Notes: generated from the letters alone by a model not told the origin. A stretch of DNA of 64,000 nt from Xenopus tropicalis (GCF_000004195.4 NC_030677.2:97616829-97680828), one strand, 5' to 3'; positions 22,596-34,559 are shown, numbered from the stretch's first letter. Program-made: numbers and translations.

Positions 22596-25213
22596 TAGGC
22601 TATTGGAAATGCAGGTAGTGGCAGCAAGTGTTTGAGTGGTACTGTCTGTAAGCACTATGTCCGCCTTAGCCTTAGGCAGCACATTTCCCACACATGTATA
22701 TGGAAAGCCCTTAGGCATATTCATAAGCTAATAGCAGCTATCCTACTGAAAACTTAGGAGCCAGATGTCCCAATGCATTTACTTTTTTTGCCCCAGTAAA
22801 TTCAGTTACATCTGTCGTAGTGATCATTTTATATAAAGAGAATATCACTCTGAACTTTGAGTTTTACAAAATATTTGGTTATAACTACTAAAAACATTGA
22901 TTAATACAGGAACCAAATTTTGCTTATAAAATTGACTACAATTTCTAGTATTACCCACTTTCCTAAAAAAAAGGAACTATAAATGTATATTTTCTCTCAG
23001 TAAGCAAAGTGGCATCTGCCACTAAAAACATAACAGAAAGTGTTCAGTGAACACATTAAGCCCCTGTTCCCAACTGCCCATATTAGAAACAATCAATAAA
23101 CTGCACTGTTTACATAAATGTGAGCGAAATAGCTGTAAAATAAACAACATGGTACACATACAGGGACAGTGCCTCCATTTATCTGTGGGTTTTTTTTTTA
23201 CATAAAATGGTATGGTGCAGACTTCCATCAGGAGAATGTAAACTTTACTATGTGTGCTTTCAAGCTGATCTAATCTTCTGTTTTTGGGTATTGTAAAAAA
23301 AAAACTAGACTGCATTTGTGACTTTTTGTAATTATGCTGGAGCCTGTACTTAAGTACTGCTGGATAAAACAAAACATGTATTAATTTATTTAGGTAGCCT
23401 TTCATGGTCATGTGATGTCTAACCAACACATCATTTCAGTACTTGGTGTAAGGGAAAAGATCAAAAACTTTCCCCTGTGTCAGTGATAGCACTGTCTGTA
23501 TCACGACATAAGTATATTTCTATAACTTCTTGATTGTGTGTTTTTAAACTAACTTAAAACTTATTTGATCACATCTGTGATGTTACTGTACATTTCTATT
23601 TTATATTTATTCATAATTGCACATTATTTATATTACTGCACATTAATATCTAGCCATTTGATTTACTCATTTTTTGTCGTACATTCACAAGGGGACTCAC
23701 TTTACATGTCATATTTATTGGTATCTCATTGATTAGTGTTGGATAGCATGACACTGGGTGAATTCTGTGGCATTACACTTGAATTTCCTTTATAGATATT
23801 TTTCTAATATTAACCATATCTTTTCCCTGCATCTGTCACAATCACTTTGAGCTACCCTATTAAAGTAAGAAAAAGAAAACCCTTCTGTGGACCATGATAC
23901 CAGTTTTACTTTTGGACTCTTTTACTGCTTATTTGCTCACCATGAAGAAAGAAGTGTGCATAGGGTTTCTTAAGTCAATAAAGGATGATGAAAGCAAAAT
24001 GTCACTGCCTTTGAGGGACTGTGCTCTCAAGCCTTGACTGTAAGGAAAAATAGTGCTCATGTAATGTTTTCCCTGTTTATAATAAAAACTGACACCTGGA
24101 TTAGAGAATAGAGTAAACCAAAAAGATGCAATGCACAAATTACCACTCTGATTTAAGGCATTATCAAGGCTTCTGAACTGATTTCCGGTAGAGAAGTATG
24201 TTCACCTAAAAATTGAAAGAAAAGCAATGTGGATGGAAAGTGCCTCTTCAAAGCACTGCAGGAACAGGCTTTGGTACAAAACCTCTTATGTTCAGTTCAG
24301 TTCGCAAGCATTGTATCAGGAATTTGAGAGTTGTAGCTTAGCAACAGCCTCACAACACGGAAATTAATAAGTGGCACAGTTATACCATGACCAGGGAAGA
24401 ATATTTATTTTGAGTACAAACTATTCTCTTTGTTTATATATATATGGAAGGAAGCTGCCAAAAAATTCTTGCATTGCAGAGGCAATCTCTAAACGTACGT
24501 AGAACTGTTCATCTAGTTGTTATTGTTAGATTGCAGTGATTTAGTAATGGCTATGTAGAATGTCTCTGCTGGGATAATTTACATTTGCTTTGAAACGTAA
24601 GCATATTTATATGCTTTATATTTTTGACACATGCATGGAAAATACCATGAAAAATATCTCAACCGAACATTATCCTTTCATGACAATTAGTATATAATAT
24701 TTAACTGGTTTCCACATTACAGTCCTGCCTCTTACATGGATGGCTCATTAATAGCATACACTGATGTGTTGGTTTCCATAACAAGTATTGTCTTTACATC
24801 TTTGTATTTCTACTTTATTACTATTGCTGCAGCAACAACAAGTTTTATAAGTATTGTTTGTGTGGGTTTCTAATTCAGCTTTTTAAAGTTTTACTATTTC
24901 TGCAGTATTTCTTTTTCATAAGCAAAGTTAACTTATTTTCTTACTTTTGTACCATTTCTATGAGAGAAAAAAAATTAATCTCAGGTTACTGTAGTATAGC
25001 AAACTGTGTTGTTTGGTAACTGTTTTTGTCGAAAGGTGACTTGTTGTGAATTGTAGCTTTGTTGTTGTATTAAAGTAACACTGTTACCAGAATTTTGCAT
25101 CTTGTGTTCTCTGTTTGTGGAACAATTTCCTTTTCTGATAAAAAAGGCACTAAGTTTGCCCAGGTGCAGTAGTAACCCATAGAAACCAGTAAGATGTGAC
25201 CAGAAAATGCTAC
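22596..25213. other. Intergenic, no gene seen
   Basis: AT-rich DNA downstream of tex15. Only short, unconvincing ORFs are present on either strand and no exon chain could be assembled. Confidence 0.55.
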
Positions 25214-25636
25214 CTTAAAGGGGGGTTTCACCTTAAAATTGCATTTGGTCTTCAATTTGCAATTGATCTTCACTTTTTATTTTCTGTGTTTCTTTTAATA
25301 CTTTTTGTTGAAAAGCCCTCCAGTTTGCAACATCAGCAGCTATCTTGTTGCTAGGGTCCAAATTATCTACCAACCAGGCAGTGGCTTCAATGAGATACTG
25401 GAATATGAATAGGAGAAGGTCTGAATAAAAAAAAAAGATATGTAATATAAAGTAGCAATAACAATAACATTGTAGCCTCACAAAGCAATAGTTTTTGGTT
25501 GCTGGGGTCAGTGACCCCCTTTGAAAGCTGGAAAGAGTCAAAAGAAGGACGCAAATAATATAAATAAAAAATGACCAACTGAAAGGTTGCTAAGAATCGG
25601 ACATTCTATGACATACTAAAAATTAATTTTAAAGAT
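25214..25636. mobile_element. T2-type MITE
   Basis: Begins TTAAAGGGGGGTTTCACCTTAAAATTG and ends with the degenerate ACTAAAAATTAATTTTAAAGATC. Internal words include 'gttgctagggtccaaatta', 'gtagcctcacaaagcaatag' and 'ggggtcagtgaccccc'. It is the same family as 17855-18156. Confidence 0.8.
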
Positions 25637-26695
25637 CATGATCACAGGAATAAGTGCTGCTTCTGCCTTTCTCCTACAAGTAAAGATGTCAGTGTGAAAC
25701 TGCCTGAAACTGGACTGCCGCTGATGGGTCCTCACTATGTATCATATTTTAAAGTATCAGCCGTAGCACAGCTATTAGAGGAGGTTGCACGCTATAGAGG
25801 AGGGAGTAGGCAGTTTTGAAGAATGCTGCACAGTATGGGTTTCATCTTACTAGGGTTAGCCACAAAACCACTCCTAAGCACCTTTAAAACTGCACCTTTG
25901 ACAATTTCCTGTGAACTGTAATTGTAATTCACACTCACTGTAACTCTTAATGGCAGTACAGCAAGCAACCTGGATCTGCTATCTCAAGTTAGTTACTGTA
26001 ATGCTAACAGAGTTCCAGTAAGTGTGAATTACTCTTGACAGCACAGTTTCAGAGAGTAATGCGCAAATTAGATGAGCCAACTCCATCCCTCTTGTCCCAC
26101 ACATACTGTACCTGTCACAAAATGTTAGGGGCCACGAACTGCATGCACCTGTCAAGAAACACTGGGGGGGCACACCCTACATTTGTCACAAAACACTGGG
26201 GAGCACACATACTGCCTCTGATATGAAAGACTATGGGAAACTCTGTGCCTGTCAAACGCAGGGAGGTATGCATATAGATATCCCTTGCACCCAGGCGTCT
26301 CAAAACCCACGGAGGGGGAGATAATCCGGCCGGATTTGTGGCAAGGCCTAGGGAGGCATGTCGCCCAGCCGCACCTAAACTTTGCTCAAATACAGAGCAC
26401 CGGGGACAGGGCCCATCGAAATCAGCACATCCTATAACCAGTGCTCCATATGTGAGATTAATGGATTCGAAACCTATGGCATAAGTTGCGCGATTAAACG
26501 CCCCATGTGTCTTCGCCCTAATTCACTAATATACCATTATTTTAATAATAATAAATTATTATTAGGGTTGAGATCTGCTGGAGTTATTAAAACACTTGGG
26601 CCATGGAGTTAATGGCTACGTTCAACAGAATTGCTGCACCAGGGTCATTATACATGACTAATGGAGTGTGATGTGTAACTCTCATGCTTGATTAG
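25637..26695. other. Intergenic, no gene seen
   Basis: No exon chain. Around 26090-26240 a short unit with 'cctgtcaagaaacactgggg' / 'tttgtcacaaaacactgggg' repeats three to four times with drift. Confidence 0.5.
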
Positions 26696-26697
26696 AT

Positions 26698-26698
26698 T

Positions 26699-26743
<45 letters not shown>

Positions 26744-26803
26744 CAGACAGATGATAGATAGATAGATGATAGATAGATAGATAGATGATAGATAGTGTAT
26801 ATA
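26698..26803. repeat. (GATA)n microsatellite
   Basis: More than twenty GATA units with a few GACA and GATGATA interruptions, about 800 bp upstream of the short tex15 paralogue. Confidence 0.95.
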
Positions 26804-27239
26804 TCTACTAAAACTTGTAATCTAAATGTGCTCACCTGTGCCTCTTCTATAGATACTTGAATCTAGTGCAAACAATACAAATAAATACTGTATATAAATA
26901 TACATTTGCTCTTCTGTTCATCACCTTTGAGACAGATAGATAGATATACCTCAGTCAAACCATTAAAATCGTATATTTTACTTCCTTTATTTTTAATAGA
27001 CACTTAAACCTATAGACTGATTTGTCAACGATCAAACCGAGGAATCCAGAATGAGTCCAAGACATGCGAATGAACCAGTTTAATTTTAATGTATCAAAAA
27101 AAACTTCCCCACGCCACTTTCTGCATTTGGGAAATGTTGGTTTTGATTTTGTAATGAAGTTATGTTATTCACAGCATCGCAGCTCTCTGGTTTATAGATT
27201 TGACTGTTACCTGATTATGGTCCACCTGTACGAATAAAT

Positions 27240-27490
27240 AAGGAACAGAAAGGTCATTATATGCGCAGGTTAGTGTCCGTCGTATGCGATAAAATAGGGG
27301 CGATAAAATAGGGGCGTGGCCGGGCTTGTATCGGGGAAGCCGATTGGCCGGCATTATGATAGCTGCGGTACGGGACACGGAACCGATATAACGCAGACCA
27401 ATGCTTTGAATCAATAGCGCGGTCATTTTTGAACACTACACCCACCTAGAGGCAAATAAATAAAATTACAGGTACTTGCTGGTACAACCG
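27240..27490 (+). promoter_or_regulatory. Candidate promoter of the short tex15 paralogue
   Basis: An island of CpG-bearing DNA in an AT-rich setting. It has a direct repeat GCGATAAAATAGGGG (27286-27300, 27300-27314), a GC box GGGGCGTGGC, an inverted CCAAT box in CCGATTGGCC and a CCAAT box in GACCAATGC about 50 bp further on. The first coding ATG is at 27493. No clear TATA box is placed for it. The arrangement suits a CCAAT/GC-box promoter; the start site is unknown. Confidence 0.6.
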
Positions 27491-27492
27491 CA

Positions 27493-27517
27493 ATGGAAAC
27501 ATCTGAGCAGTTTAAAG
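27493..27517 (+). CDS. Paralogue exon 1
   Basis: ATG plus seven codons (METSEQFK) and one base before GTGGGT. Phase 1 joins exon 2 as D-K-M-E-D. The ATG at 28009 is an alternative start. Confidence 0.7.
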
Positions 27518-30500
27518 GTGGGTAGGTAACAATAACCCTACAGAGGCTTTTGGTAAAATAAGTTTTATACTTATTTTGTTAATTTATTCTTTCCCCTGGG
27601 GGTCCCTGATGCTTGCACTTATCCGGGTCCCTACATTGAGTAATGTGCAAAGTAAAATTGACATTGTATTTGTGTGTGCCCAATTTCAGCTCCAGCTGGA
27701 ATTTCTATTAGTGGTCTTTTGAGGCACAGACCATAAGTTTGCTGGTGGGGTAGGGGGCAATATAATGCCAGTGGAACAGGCTAAGATTAACTTGAAGATG
27801 TATTGCAGACACACCTATGTGCCCCCCACCTTTCCAATTCTTTTTGAATGTGGAGTCTTAGAATGTGTTCAAAGCATGTCGCCTATGGAATTGGCTTATT
27901 ATAGATTACTGAAATGTGATAAGACTGCTCTAAGTTGAAAGTTGCTATTTTTCCCTCTTATGCCATATTTCAGTGTATAGCTAAAACTACTGTTTTATTG
28001 CAGATAAAATGGAGGATAAATGGAAGTCCCTAAAAAGCTATGTCATTCCTAAAGTTAAAACAGCAGCTGAAAGAGGTACTTATTGAATTTGTAAATTTAT
28101 TGATAATTGCTTCTAAAAATGTTAATATAATTTACAAAAGGCATTAGTATTCTGTAAATTGTATCCTTATAAAAGGTGCTTAGTGATGTAGTGATTTGTG
28201 TTACATGGCTATATGGGGATAATAAAAGTCACCTGGGAGTACCTTGGTGACTTATAATATCCTTATATTTTATAATAGGGTGTACATTATTCCCAATACA
28301 GTTGTGTATAATGTGTGTGCAAATTATGTATTTGGTACTGGGTCCTATAATTACATCTTTTAAGGCACTTCAAAACCTTGAGGCCTTGTTTCACATATAT
28401 TTTTTCAAATTGTACATCAGCTAGCTATTTTCTGACACTATAGATGTGTATAAATATTGTAAAAGTGATGTACTTTATGTATTTACAGGATATCTTGCTC
28501 GTGACATGACCAGTGAGAGGGAATATTATGATTTTCTAGATATTCTTAATAAAGCAAGACTGAATACACTTTGTGAGCTAAAGTCATCATGGGACTTTGG
28601 GGAGCCCAAGATGATCTGCAATCCAGATTTGGAAAAAAAGTATTTTGAAAAGAGGTAGTGGTCAAAATGTTTTTTTTTTTTATTTAACTAAACAGCCTTT
28701 CTAACAACTAGTTTAATCTAAATTTAGCCTATAATATGTTCATAAGTGTTGTTTTACTAATCCCTATCCACTTTTATATTGTATAGAAATAGGTTTGGGG
28801 CAAGGACAAAAACAAATTCTGCCCATATGTATGTATATCTTTATTTTTTTATCCAGAATACTAATAGTAAATTACTCTTTGTAGGCCTTTGGAGTTAAAA
28901 GTGTTTTAAAATTGACATGTACTTGAAACACACAGTACATACTACAAATTGTGGAGGACACAAAAAAAATGCATTTACACACATAAAAACAATGAACAGT
29001 TATAACAAGTCCTGATACACGCATAGATACTGCCCTAGACCCTGAATAGACAATATAAGAATACAAATGGTAGACAGTATCATGCATGAAACATTTATTT
29101 CATGCACAAAGCAATCACATTTTCCAAAATTCACATGGTCCCTGAGCTCCTCCCTCCTAACGTCTTTTACATCATTGGATGCTTCATCATACATAAATAA
29201 TATGCAACAATTTGCTTTTCCATATAAAGAGACAAAATATGCTTTCATTGCGTCCGTACATGTTTGATGTATAAATATCTGCACAGAAACCTAGATTTTT
29301 GTTGTAAAATCCTAGTTTTAAATTTTATTTTGATGTTTCAGGTCAGAGATTCGAGAATATGGGAAAAATTATTTAAAGGAACAGTTTTGCTTTCTTGTAC
29401 TAACAAAAGCAGCCACAGTGGACATATGGCAAAATGGTTTAAGCATTAACAGTTCATCTTTTAATAAGCTTGGCAACCCTCAGCTTGGAGTATATGTTTT
29501 CAGGCACATTGACGTGGCCCTGATCTGGGCACAAATTAATTCTAAAAATTCAGATGTTGTTATAGTTTTCAAGGTAAGGATCATTCGTATACATTTATAT
29601 TTGATACAATAAAATCTAACTACTAAACTTTTAGTGTAGATGATTATAAATTTTAATAATTTCCTTCCACTGTCTTTATGGTCTTCATTCAGCATTGTCT
29701 CTTAGGGCTCTGGCACACGGGGAGATTAGTCACCCGCGACAAAACTCCCTGTTCGCGGGCGACTAATCTCCCCGGATTGCCATCCCACCGGCGAAAATGT
29801 AAATCACTGGTGGGATGGCATACGCGTCGGCGCTATTTCACTGAAATCGCACAAGTTGCCTTAAGAGGAAACTTGCGCGATTTCAGTGAAATTGCGCCGC
29901 CACGCTTGCCATCCCACCGGCGATTTACATTTTCGCCGGTGGGCTGGCATTTGAGGGAGATTAGACGCCCGAGACACAGGAGATTTGTCGCGGGCGACGT
30001 TGTTTAGTGTCAGTAGCACTTTAGGTAACTGTTCCAAACCATATTATTACATTAAAAGGGTGCATATTTTTTATACGTGTTTACTTTTTAAACGTGTTTA
30101 CTTTTTAAAATGTTTAAGTTGTATTTGGGTGGAGTTCTTATTTAATTACATGTTTTGCTATTATCCCTGGATAACCTAGGATCAATTTTTTTTTTAAAAA
30201 ACCAAAGCAATAGCTTTTCCTTCAATATAATTGTCTTTAGCTTTAGGTCACTTAAGCAGTAGTGACATTCAGACTTCTGCAGTTGTTTACTGGAGAAATA
30301 TAGCTATTAAAGTGAGTGACAAATGAAAGTTTAGGTGGCTTAATTACATCAAAATGGTATATGAAAACATGTATTGGTCAGTTTTTGTGCTTATATGGGC
30401 AGCACATTTTTGTTCTGTGTTTTTTTTTCTTGTTAAAACCATCAGCTTAGTGTTTCTCTCTGGCATGTATTCTATCATGGCATTTGGTAAGATATGATTT

Positions 30501-32594
30501 ATTCTTTAATAAGGTGCTGTTTGGTAGAGTTAAAAAAATCCAGAAGATTGGGGAAACTGATCTGAAACCAACGTCAGAATTTGATAGTCACGTATCCAGC
30601 AATATACCTACTTGGAGTGATTCCTTTGATGCACAAATATCTAACTCATTGGTATGCTCCATTTTATCTCTGTTTTGTTTCTACATTTATGGTTTGACAT
30701 TTTGTTCTGTACAGATCCATGTGGAATGAAAACTTTGATAGGCCTTAGGTAGCTTTTGCAACCTACTATTTCATAATTAAATGGCATCCTTTCTTAAGTG
30801 GGAGATTTGGGCAGTTCCCAGCTGAGCAGATCCATCCTATGTAGCCCATCTGCCAAGTCCCCTAGTGCCACTTAGCAGAGGGTCTCAAGGGTGCATGTAA
30901 TGGGCAGAAGGCAATGTTCTAATTACCGAAGAGAGCACATCACAATAACCTTCAGAAGTAGGCACCTACTTTTAAAATCACCCTCATGTTGTAGGGAATT
31001 ATTAATATATGGCTTCTGATTTCAATTTGGGCTAAAAAGGACCACCACCTTAAAGAATGACACCTTTATTGGGACTCTTCATAGATTTTCTGTGGTCCTG
31101 ATTTGTTACAAATGGGTATTGGGTATGTCCTAATAGTCATTGCCAAGAAGCATAGTAACATGTGATTAGTAAGTCACAGCTCTGGTCTCATATGGGGAAA
31201 AATAGGCTGCAGTTTTCTGGTAGGTCTATTTATACTACCACATTTTGGGCAAAATATGTAATATTGTGCCACATTGAGTCCTACACTGCCTGTTGGTATA
31301 TTAAATCTGTAGTACATATAAATCATTAGTGTATAATAATGCCTCATTTTTGCCACAGATTCGCTGTTTGAGTAGTAATTATCGGACATGATGTGTTTTT
31401 CTTCCTCATAGGTATATTTATATGAACATGATATCAATTGCAAGCCAGTGGACAAACCCAGGCATTGCCTTCCCTATGCTTCAGTATCTGTCAGATTTCT
31501 TGGACAGAAAACTGGGACAGATCTTGTTCACACACATGTAGCAAGACTAAAACTGAAGTCTGGTATGATCAAATTTCTTTTATGTTCAAAACAGGAAAAT
31601 TGCACATATAGTATGGGAAGCCATCTTACACTATTACCTTGCAACCGGGACATTTTGGCTTTGCTGTACTTGGCCAATAAATATTGCTTCTGCCTATAAA
31701 AATTGTGCTGTTTCTTATATAATCAGAATTAAATGGTTATTAAATAGTGCACTATTGCATGCAAGTTGCATCCACAACAAGTTATGTATCTTGTGGCAGG
31801 ACCATGGGCCCCTCAATGGCAAACAATTTAATGGGTACCAAAAGAAGGAAGCTGTACTGTACCAATTATACTCTTGCCACACTGGACTGATTATCAGCCT
31901 GCATATAAACACAGGCCAAGAATCATCCATTCCACTGGCCTTTGCTGGCTCCTGTGTCTGCACTCACAGATACTGCGTTGACCTGGGTGCAGACACATGG
32001 AGTGGATTTTGGTGTAAATATGCATACTCGTGTGTCCGCACTGCAATCCAGTTTGTGTGTCTCTGCCCAGGCCAACACAGTGCATATGCAGGCCAAGAAT
32101 TAGCCTCATGTGGCAGTAGCGATAGCATGGTTTCTTGCAATAGATTTATATGCTTAAGTGCAATTAAAACACTGGCGCTAGGTGCAAGATAGGCATAAGA
32201 ACATAATGCATGGTGTTGAAGATTAAAATTAACATGGTTACTTTTCACAGAAAGTGAAAGAGAATCAGAAACAAAGCAGACGTCCTTCAAGCATATTTCT
32301 AAAAGGAAATTCAGTTTACAACAATATGAGAAAAGTGGGGTACCCCTACCAAAGAAAAGGTCAACTGTGTATTGCAAAGATTACTTCTTCTCAACGAGAA
32401 CAACAGGGATAAAAGGGTAAGTACCGTGTATCTCAAATTCCAGATTATTGTAAACATTTTGTGCATTTGCTAATAGCACTGTTTTATTTAACAGACCATT
32501 AAGTAATATATTATCCAGTCCTGAGAATGCAGAAGACGGTGTTGTGCCAAAGGAATTCCACCCAAGGGAAGTGATTGATCCCTCTCTAAATTAA
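27493..32594 (+). CDS. Short TEX15 paralogue: stand-alone DUF3715 protein
   Basis: Eight exons (27493-27517, 28004-28075, 28489-28654, 29342-29573, 30514-30651, 31412-31562, 32251-32416, 32495-32594; 1050 nt) encode about 349 residues with no stop or frameshift. Exons 2-6 match tex15 exons 2-6 in order and phase, most in exact length. They carry the whole DUF3715/TASOR-type pseudo-PARP domain, including [18 protein letters not shown] and [13 protein letters not shown]. Instead of the giant TEX15 exon, two exons add a basic tail of about 89 residues (QYEKSGVPLPKKRSTVY; ends REVIDPSLN). It has its own candidate promoter and poly(A) signals. Both TEX15 repeats are absent. The family has roles in silencing and meiosis; a function for this short form is not known to me. 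A regulator or decoy of TEX15 is a guess. Confidence 0.88.
28004..28075 (+). CDS. Paralogue exon 2
   Basis: 72 nt after TTTTATTGCAG, encoding DKMEDKWKSLKSYVIPKVKT and donor GAG|GTACTT. It is the clear homologue of 2298-2369. Confidence 0.9.
28489..28654 (+). CDS. Paralogue exon 3, start of DUF3715
   Basis: 166 nt, [19 protein letters not shown] to the split Arg codon at GTAGTG. Same length and phases as tex15 exon 3. Confidence 0.93.
29342..29573 (+). CDS. Paralogue exon 4, DUF3715 core
   Basis: 232 nt, [19 protein letters not shown] through [16 protein letters not shown]. It ends at a canonical GTAAGG donor where tex15 has GC. Confidence 0.93.
29700..30005. mobile_element. Long palindromic MITE
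   Basis: About 300 bp starting TTAGGGCTCTGGCACACGG. Mirrored arms include TTGCCATCCCACCGGCGA and its partners, CGCGACA/TGTCGCG and GAAATCGC/GCGATTTC. GC content is far above the host intron. It lies in intron 4 of the short paralogue, 130 bp after exon 4. Confidence 0.8.
30514..30651 (+). CDS. Paralogue exon 5
   Basis: 138 nt, VLFGRVKKIQKIGETD to SDSFDAQISNSL, phase 0 at both ends. Confidence 0.92.
31412..31562 (+). CDS. Paralogue exon 6, end of DUF3715
   Basis: 151 nt, VYLYEHDINCKPVDKPRHC to RLKLKSG, phase 1 at the GTATGA donor. Confidence 0.92.
32251..32416 (+). CDS. Paralogue exon 7, novel tail
   Basis: 166 nt after TTTTCACAG, reading ESERESETKQTSFKHISKRK and then a basic PLPKKRS stretch. 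It ends at a strong GGGTAAGT donor. Nothing like it is seen at the matching place in tex15. Confidence 0.82.
32495..32594 (+). CDS. Paralogue exon 8, last exon
   Basis: 100 nt after TTTATTTAACAG, reading PLSNILSSPENAEDG and ending REVIDPSLN with TAA at 32592-32594. Confidence 0.82.
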
Positions 32595-32811
32595 TGTTGC
32601 AATCTGAATACAAGATCATTAACCCTTATGCCCGCTGCAATATTCAGCTTGCATAAAAGGCATAGAAACCCTGGCCACAGAATAGGGATTGTTAGTGAGT
32701 ATGAAAGCAACCATCAAAAGTAGACAGGGTGATAACCCTTTATTAATCATGGTCTTTGCCTCACTGAAGACACTTTTTTCACATTTTTGATAAATGTATC
32801 TACATATTTAT

Positions 32812-32827
32812 AATAAATATTAATAAA
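32812..32827 (+). terminator. Poly(A) signals of the short paralogue
   Basis: Two AATAAA words (32812-32817 and 32822-32827) lie about 220 bp after the stop codon. Confidence 0.7.
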
Positions 32828-32995
32828 CCATAAAAACAATGTCACTTTATGGCATTTCTGTTTATATGTGTTTGCAACAAAGTCAATCTTTAATTTAAAA
32901 GAAAAGAAGAAAGAAAAATATTAGCAGTATTAATGTGAATGTATGCTAAATGCAGAGCATATATTCGGTTCTGGCCTGGTTCTAGGTTCTGGTTC

Positions 32996-33048
32996 TGGTT
33001 CACACTGTAGAGAAAATGATACATGTGTAGAGAAAATGATACATGTTT
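32996..33048. repeat. 21-bp tandem duplication
   Basis: GTAGAGAAAATGATACATGT occurs twice in a row, differing by one or two bases. Confidence 0.75.
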
Positions 33049-33117
33049 GCAGCTCCAGAATGTAAACAATATTGCCAACTTATATTTATTGCATTTTGAG
33101 CCTAAAACAGTGGCCAA

Positions 33118-33250
33118 TGTTTAGTAACTATAAGTGTGCTGGGCAGTAACCCATAGCAACCAATCAGTGATTAGCTGCAAGTAGAACAGTAAAAGTAAAC
33201 ATGATTTGTTGCCATGGGTTACTGCCGGTGCAAATTTGCCCAGTGTATTT
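33118..33250. mobile_element. Palindromic MITE
   Basis: Arms GGGCAGTAACCCATAGCAACCAATCAG and, inverted, TTGCCATGGGTTACTGCC, about 60 bp apart, ending 'tttgcccagtgt'. Confidence 0.65.
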
Positions 33251-33529
33251 TGGGAGTTTATTTGCCTTGGTTCATGCTAGTTTGAAGGACACAACTGAGT
33301 TGAGAACCTTTAGATTTTTGTGTTGCTTGCATTCACAGTAAAGACTATCCAACCAATAAAGTCTCTTTGTGAAAATGTAAAGTATCAAGCAAGGGGGTCA
33401 AAATTTTATTGCACACTATTAAATTGGTAATATATTTTTCATTGTTTTGGCAATTGAGGGTAGGGAAAATGCAGCTGTAAGAAGATCTTAGGTCTCTAGT
33501 AGAATTAAGTCTAAAAACAACTGGACTTT

Positions 33530-34045
33530 TCTGAGTTTTTCTTGAAAACGTTTCACCACTCATCCGAGTGGTTTCTTCAGTTCAAATGACTGGTAGGGAA
33601 TTCCCCGGTATTTAAACCTTGATGGTAGTACAGTCACAGACATCCAATCACAATGGTTCCATTGAACTTATTCAGTTAAGTGTTAGCTGAAACTGACAGG
33701 TGTAAGAAGGTGCAATGGTACCATACCATGATTCTCATTTATGCAGGTGTTAATCCTTCAAACTACATGACTGGAAGTGTGAACTGTTGTGAAACTGCCG
33801 GGGTAAGGATGTCAAAGCGGCATTGTATGTTGATGACAAGCGGTGTCGCAGGCCCCCTCCTCTGTTCAGGGATGGTTTTTCCAGGATGGCATAAATGGCC
33901 TCTTTCACACCTCTTTCAAACCATCTGTCCTCTCGGTCCAAAATATGCACGTTACTGTCCTCAAAAGAGTGTCCTTTTTCTTTGAGGTGTAGATAGACTG
34001 CTGAGTCTTGGCTTGGAGGACTTCGCCCGCCTATGTTTAAAGTGA
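33530..34045 (-). mobile_element. Penelope-like retroelement, 3' fragment
   Basis: Read on the minus strand from about 34040, an open stretch gives SQDSAVYLHLKEKGHSFEDS, then NVHILDREDRWFERGVKEAI, then LEKPSLNRGGGLRHRLS. These are the landmarks of the GIY-YIG endonuclease end of Penelope-like elements. The reverse transcriptase part is not present. About 170 bp further on in the same orientation lies a hammerhead-like RNA motif, which Penelope-like elements are known to carry. The fragment sits between the short paralogue and the coiled-coil gene. Confidence 0.8.
33533..33592 (-). ncRNA. Hammerhead-like motif in Penelope element
   Basis: On the minus strand: CTGAAGA (from 33574-33580), one extra A, a 7-bp stem ACCACTC/GAGTGGT with loop GGAT, then GAAA (33551-33554) and a GTTTTC/GAAAAAC hairpin ending in CTC. 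This is the order of a hammerhead core. The extra A after CUGANGA and a poor stem I argue against a fully active ribozyme. Confidence 0.5.
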
Positions 34046-34559
34046 CAGGGTGTCTTATTTAGATGTATCTCAAGGCAGTTTTGGAAATGCTGAAATGAGT
34101 GACCCACCCTGACCAAAGCTCAAGAAAAGGAAAAAAGTCATACATGATGAAACCCAATTTATAGGGATAAAGTGCTCCAACATCTTGCCCAGAACAAAGA
34201 TCTTTTATATCATGTTAATAGGAGGTGGAAGATGTGACACACAGACATGTACTTTAAAGTCATGTTGCTTCATAAAAACCAGAGAAAAAATCCTCCAGAT
34301 GTTTTGGGCCTGGGTATTATGAAGATGTTAAGCAATAATGCAACTTTTCAGCTGACTGTTAAAGTCAGTTGTCAGTTCTCCTTACTGTCACTAAAGTCCC
34401 ATTTGAGCTGGTTACCATGAGGTAGGTTACTTAATGAACACTGCTAGGGGCATCAAGTTGTGAGTGTGAGTTGAGAGTTACCAGGGCAAAAAGCTGCTTC
34501 AGGTAACTTTAAGAGTCAAAATTCTGATTTTTAAATTTCTGTTGCAATTGCACTTGTAC

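Noticed and set aside
33750..33950. Minus-strand ORF MHILDREDRWFERG as a host gene
   Set aside because: Recognised as the GIY-YIG end of a Penelope-like element.
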